Shown: one piece after another, positions 58,001 to 64,000 of the stretch
Layout of the letters: each line of letters begins with the position of its first letter
How positions within the stretch are numbered: position 1 is the stretch's first letter
Source: Tigriopus japonicus
Taxonomy: Eukaryota; Arthropoda; Copepoda; Harpacticoida; Harpacticidae
Assembly: GCA_010645155.1 (NCBI GenBank)
Contig: CM021322.1
Coordinates: forward strand, 5,700,741 to 5,764,740
Reading direction: 5' to 3'
Length of the DNA stretch: 64,000 bases
Notes under the pieces: model-generated
Databases searched by the model: none
What the model was told of the DNA's origin: nothing
Seen by the model: only the letters and a program-made list of their open reading frames with translations
Made by a program: the position numbers and the translations under genes

Positions 58001-61000
58001 TTGTTGACCTGTTGTTGTAGGTAGAGCTGAAAAAGGGGGATAAATTTGGAGTTTATTCATTTGTAGACGTTCATAAGCTACCTAAAGTGACTTTTGGCAG
58101 GAGCAAGAACAAATTTGTTCGGTTTACTTCAAAACTCTTTGGTCGGCATAACTGACGAGTACTGTAAAAAAGGGATCGCAAAAACCAATTGAAATTCTCA
58201 TGGTTCACTTTGACAGAACCAATATGAGTGTCATTTGGAAAGTAGACAAAACCATCGGATTTTTTTGTGCCTAATCAGGGGTAACTCGGCCTTTTATGAA
58301 TGTGTACGTCTCCGCCTTGATTTTGGTCGAACCGTTTCATCGCTCGAATTTTCAGTTATCTCCGCCATCCAAAGTAACCATTACTAACCAAGCAGAATTG
58401 GAAGGAGATTAAAGCGGCCATCACGGTCACAGTCCAATATGCATCACCTCAGAATCTTCTAATTTGCCTGGATCTCATGAATTTTTAGTGGCTATTCTTT
58501 CTTCCACCTCAAGCGTTCCACTCACTCACTCACCCATCAGTCCATCGTTATTTTTTGCTCTCCTTCAAGTTTCAGACGGACATTCGAGGCTTTGATTTGT
58601 TCTACTGAGAGGAAATGTAGAGCAGCCAGAGCTTAATACAGTCACATAAGATGCATCATACAGTACATATTTTTATACTTTCCATCTTGCTAAGCTCATT
58701 TTCTGAGAGAGAAGATGATGGAAAGAACCATTTGAGGAGGTAATAAAAGGAATATGAATCAAGATATGTTGAGCGGATACTCATTCGAACGGGATGATGT
58801 GAGGTAACGACGACCACAGCCATGATGTCGACGACGATGATAACGCCCCGTAGGCGATTTTACGGATGGACTGATTCCAACCACCAAGCTCATTGAGTCC
58901 GTCCCGATGGATGGATGGTGAATGGTTGTTGGTCTAGGGTCCAGACAAAAAGACATTCGTCGCTGCCCTAGCCATCCAAGTAGTACAATGGCATAGGTGC
59001 CTGGTGCCTAAAAGCGAACTAGATCACTTTCAATTCATCTTTTCCAAGCTTGAGTCAGCAACTTTGGACGCATTTCAACAAAAGTTGGTTGGTTAGTGAG
59101 TTAGTTAGTTGCTTGGCTGATTCCGTGCAAGGAAATGCCTGGGACATTGGTAACCGGTTAAGAAACGCAGACTCTTTTCAGAACTAAAGAGTAAATCAAA
59201 AGAATTCCATTATCCATTGAGCATTTTACCTTTCAGAGGCATCTCCTACGAGCGAACGAACGAACGAATGCTTGAAAAGCTGAAGAAAAGCCAAAGAAAG
59301 ATGGTTGAATTGTGTTTGACCAACTGGCGCTTCAGAGACGCCGCTCAAAAGTCCACAGCGCGTCACTCTCTCTCTCCAACCTCATGATTAAAGTGCGGCC
59401 ACATGTAATGACCTTCCACAGGTGAAAATTGTCAATTGGACCCTTAAGACCTCATAGATTAGCGGTGTCTTAACCGAGACTGGCTTGACATTTGATTAGG
59501 GGTTCATAGTGTTCCAGTCCCATTATGGGGGGCTTGTAAAGCACTGTCATTACACAATTGGTACATGTATCGAATCCCACTTCCCACCTTTGGTCACCCT
59601 TGAGCTCTCCAATACTCGCCACTCCACAGGCACCATTCAACGGACGAATGGTAGAGGCCGTATTTCTAGTTCTAATTTGTGTAATTTCCAAATTTTCAGG
59701 CTCGCATCAGAACCACGAGAAATGGTCTCTAGACCTTCAGCTACACCAAGATCTGCGATATCGTTGGGAATACCCCAATTAACCTGCGTCCAACGTGAAG
59801 CCAAAGGAGCCCAGAGTGTGGCCGAATCCCAATGAGTCCTTGGTAGAGAACCAGACCTACAATCACAATTTGGAAATTGATAGCTTCTCATACGACACAG
59901 AGTTAGAAATACGCAGACTGTCATGACCCAAGGCAAACTACTTCGGGGACAAAAATCTACTCTGGGTGGTCAAAGCACCATTTTCACACATTCACCAATA
60001 TTATCCATTCTTTCAGGACGATATTTCTCCCGAGGAAATTGTATTTTCTTTCACAGCCAACCTAAGTACAGAGGTCTCTGTACAATGATCATAATGGTTA
60101 GGAAGCCTCCAGATCCCTTCTTCTCTACTTCAACCCAGACAACTTGATTATGGCAAGTTTTGGCGGCTCATTTCACCTTGACTCAAACGATATTCGTTGC
60201 TTCCCTGGGATCTCGAATGTTTGTCACCTCGTTAAATCTGGAAAACTGATAACCGCCCCCCTTTCCTCCCCCCTTTGCTTTTGCGAGTGGATGATCTTGA
60301 ATGCTGGTCCATCTCTTGCACATATGGAGATCATTTCATCTTGGAGATAGCGGGAAACAGGGGGGATTCTCATTTCAAGAGATGAGCTGCTACTCCTACG
60401 ACTCCGTGTGAGTAGTACGTAGAGTAGTGGGACTGGAGAACGTATCTATCACCTGGCTCTTCATTCCTTTTTGCCGCCTTAATTGACGTCACCCTGCCAC
60501 TCCTTGCCACGCCTCCAGCTTATAAGGGGTGGAATTGAAGAATAACAATGCCAGAGAAGGGATTTCCTTTTCTCTCCCTCTCTCTCTTGCTCTTGAAGCA
60601 AACGAGTCCTCCAAGAATTGGGGTATGATTCGAAATCATGCCCGACGATTCCAGGCACTCAACCAGGTTTGTAAACACTTTATCACCTCTATTCTGCTTA
60701 CTACATACGGTACATACAGTTGTGGTAGAGCTAGCACTAAAAGGGCACCTACTGTACGTACCTAGAGTACGGAGTGGTTAGTTCTTGCAGGCAGTTCTCT
60801 CGCTACCCTCCCGGAATCCATAAATCATTTCTCAATTCTTTATTCCCCTTACAAAAGAGATTGAAAAAGCCGCAACAAAAAGGCTGCTAATTCATTCACA
60901 GATGTCTTTAGAGGTTTGCTTGTAGTCAGCCAATGGATGGAGGAGTCATAAAACTCTCATATAGTCATGGGACTCGTAGTACATAGTGGCCCGCCACATT

Positions 61001-64000
61001 TCACTGTGCCCGATGTGTATACATTCGATGTTGCAGCCACTCGCTTGGCCATTCAAAATCGCTCTTCTACAAAATTCGGCCGACACGCTCATATACAAAA
61101 CATCCATGTGACAATGCCATGAAAGTTCCACTAGCACCATTGCAATTATTCAACATGCCAGCACCCGTATTGTGTGTGCTGTTTCCGTGGACAACCCATC
61201 CCCAAGCCAGTCAGCAGACTCCCGAGTCAATCATCGCACTGATTTTCACACCTAATTTCATGGTCACATGGTCCAGAAATCGTGTTTTGGGTAAATATTC
61301 GACATGGTGGGCACCACATTATAGCTATACGTACATTCATGAGACGAGAGAGGCCGGGTTGTGCGTTAAGATAAGGACACTTGGCATATTTGGATCCAGC
61401 TGCCAGGACTTGTCATCTCATCTTGTCTTCGATTTTCTGACACTCGTTCTTTCCACCGACATCTTGAGGAAATCGTCCCAAAATTCGAGAACACTGTAAT
61501 TCATCATCTTTCTCGAACTAAAATTGGCAAGAAAGGAAGCTGACATGAAGGAAAAGTCGAAGGTTCTCTATCTCTCGTTCTCTCTTCGAGGACAGGAATG
61601 ACAGGAATGGCATGCTTGATTGGATCCAAACGAAGAATGATTAAGTGAGTGAAAAAATGCCAGAAGTGTAATTAGACTCTTGAACTTCATCCTCGCACAC
61701 TTCCATCTGTCAATAGAGATATTGTTTCGCATCTTCCAAACGGCAAGTTCGGTTCTCTTTCTCTCTCCCTCTCATTAAGAATGGCCCCAATCCGTCGGAA
61801 ACCATTCTGCAACATTTTTGGTTGAAAAATAATCCATTGATTTTGTATTTGCTAACTGGGTTTGGCCTCTTTCAGCCAACCAAATAGAGGCCAGTCGGTC
61901 TTCCACTTATAAAAAAGTTTACGGGCATGGACCACGCAATGGTTCTTTGGTAGTGATGGTGGTGGTGGTATTAGGCCGTTTATTTCAATATGTTTTTAGA
62001 CTCCAGCTCACTCGTCCATGGAGAAGGCGAGGTTAAGCCCATAAATTAGGCTCCGAAAAGAAATGATGATCAACTAAATGGTTTATGAGTCCAAAACTAC
62101 CAGTGTGTGCCAGAGAAAAGGAACGTTGCAAAATGCAGCCAAGCCGGACTCCTCCCTTCAAGCTAAACGCCATCTCCACTGTACATACCACCTCACAATT
62201 CCTTACTACAAACGTAAAGACATACTTTCACGATAGCCTTTTACTATAACACACACTCATACATACACCTTCATAATAAATTCCGGAATTGGTACGAAGA
62301 ACACGGTAGGGACGCAAGGAGAGGGAGGAAAGCAACCCACGTGAAGTCATGAACCATGGACATTAGTCAAATGAACATTTCAAGTGCCTCCCTAGGCAAA
62401 GGTTGGATGTACAAAACATGGGGATTTCACCGATGCACGGGACGTACTCACGATGGATGGATAGTTGGCTGGCTGACCCGAAGAGAATTTCATTCGCATT
62501 TTCGTCTCTCTCAGAAGTTTTCGACGGGAAACCACCACACACACATCTCTTGGTAATAGAGAGAGCCAGAGAAAGTTGCTTTTCTCCGGCAGTGAGTACT
62601 TGTGTTCAGAGCAGTAAATATCTTGGCGGGATCCATCCATTCTGTTCATCTTGTCTACTACACGGAAAGGGAGGGTCACGTTAATGTCCCTTTCTCCTTC
62701 TCTCGTTGGTTCTCTGCGGTTCTTCTTGCTTGCCTATTGAACGTATGCTCTGAGTAAGAATGTTATGCAGCACATTTTTCGAGACTCATGAAAATGCCCA
62801 ATCCCACAGATCAGCCAACCTCAACCATGGACGCAAATTATCTTGAATAAGGGGGTAATCCCGAAATGAAACTCGGTGAAAGAAGCTTCAAACCTTTCAA
62901 GATTTGGTTTTGACGTCACGCCGGACATGTTCGATTATGCCGGTCTTTTTTGGCCTGATGCCAAAAGACGAAACAGATTTGTTCGTTGTCCCGACAGAAA
63001 GTGTTAGTCATGGTGAAAGCCGCGTTTCCTCATCTCTGTTCTCTCATGTCTATGAGTACGTTTGAGTGGAACCGATGAGACCTAATGTAATTTTTGATGC
63101 GGTAACGTGCGGAGTTTGTTTGGGTTTCCAACTTCTATTGATGAGATGAGCATCGAGTACTCGAGATCGACCATCTGGGCGCAAAAATCGTTTCATTGGC
63201 GAGAAATCTCGTTGATTCATTTCACAGCGGGGGTGCGTAAAATACGACGGGAAGTCGGAAAAAGAGAATCAGAGCCCTGGCAAAAATGCTCAAGGAATGA
63301 CTGTTGTTCGGTTAATACATTCTAATTGTTATGAAAATGCTCGAGAAGAGTGCATTTGATGTGGGTTCGTTTCAATTTGCCCTGAAAGGTTCCAACCAAT
63401 TGGCATCAAAGCTATTGGGTCCGTTCGGCTCCCTCTTGCTCGTTGACAGATGAAAGCTAATGTGGCGTATGATAAAAGTGATGACAATAAAAAGTCGATT
63501 GCTCATTGGAATATGCTGCGTGAGTTCGTCTGACACCGTCAGGAGTCATAATGGGCTTTCTCATAGGAAACCAATGGCACGTTTTGGCAAATTGCCCCCC
63601 GGCCATCATGCATGTGAGCTGGCTTAGTTGGTTAGTTAGTGAGTTCGTCGGCTTGCATATCATTATATTAATGGTTTGGCAAAACTTTCGTTGCGTTTTT
63701 GACGGGTTGAGAACCAATGATCTTCTCTTGATCTTTGGTGTACGAACAAAAATACCCACATAAGGACACACAATACACATAAAACTTGGTGGTTTGTTTT
63801 AGTTGCGGGTTTTGAGTTCTCCGCCATCTACGTACGTACAGCATTGAGTAGAATCGAGCGTGCGTTGACGAGTCTGAATGAGATGAAGACGAACGACAAA
63901 TTTTCCATCTGGCTCATTTAACGGTATCGTTGATTAATAATTCTTTGCCACTTGACTGGCATCATTGAAAACACCCCCCAACCACCACCCAATATCCGTA
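55081..64000. other. Nine kilobases without a confident gene
   Basis: I find no exon with a recognisable protein family on either strand. The sequence is less AT-rich than the left part and carries microsatellites: a GTT run at 57231-57275, a CGAA run near 59260-59278, and several TTGG and GA/CT runs. A minus-strand frame at 56515-57129 (204 codons) includes MSSSPGNSGKVQPW after a purine-rich leader resembling a 5' UTR. It has no family match that I can name, so it is not called. The region may be a long intron or the regulatory flank of a gene beyond the window. Confidence 0.5.
57231..57275. repeat. GTT/TTG trinucleotide microsatellite
   Basis: An interrupted run of GTT triplets, with GCT and ATG interruptions. 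Confidence 0.8.

Noticed and set aside
1..64000. Prokaryotic-style systems such as CRISPR arrays, operons, riboswitches or phage modules
   Set aside because: The gene content, introns and transposons are eukaryotic, and no spacer-repeat array or operon structure is present.

Overview
The window looks like arthropod nuclear DNA, most likely from a non-insect lineage such as a copepod or another crustacean. Genes have GT-AG introns ranging from about 60 nt to 15 kb. Intergenic DNA and long introns are AT-rich and full of small hAT-type and fold-back transposons. One gene belongs to an AttH/CrtC-like family that I associate mainly with crustaceans and chelicerates. The taxonomic placement is inference.

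Five genes are well supported. From left to right: (1) the 5' three quarters of an ACF1/BAZ1A chromatin-remodelling subunit on the minus strand, running off the left edge inside its first PHD finger; (2) a PXMP2/Mpv17-family peroxisomal membrane channel on the plus strand at 10.2-10.9 kb; (3) urate oxidase on the plus strand at 15.7-17.0 kb, with all active-site residues and an AKL C-terminus; (4) an eight-exon minus-strand gene for a membrane-anchored AttH/CrtC-like protein at 20.0-22.7 kb; (5) OLA1, an Obg-like ATPase, on the minus strand, with ten coding exons spread over 32 kb (22.9-55.0 kb). PXMP2 and urate oxidase are same-strand neighbours and both act in peroxisomes. OLA1 ends only 212 bp upstream of the ATG of gene 4.

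Region by region: 1-4.4 kb ACF1 and its 5' UTR; 4.4-10.2 kb a transposon-rich gap; 10.2-17.1 kb the two peroxisomal genes, separated by a reverse transcriptase remnant and a hAT MITE; 17.1-20.0 kb no recognisable gene; 20.0-55.0 kb gene 4 and OLA1, whose 15.3 kb first intron holds at least seven transposon copies; 55.0-64.0 kb no confident gene, only microsatellites and open sequence.

The most unusual observations are the AttH/CrtC-like gene with a membrane anchor, an unresolved phase conflict between OLA1 exons 1 and 2 together with an exon-like 46-nt segment in the same intron, a set of hAT elements with readable 8-bp target duplications including one nested pair, a 1.1 kb fold-back element with 4-bp flanking repeats, and a possible antisense secreted-peptide exon inside OLA1.
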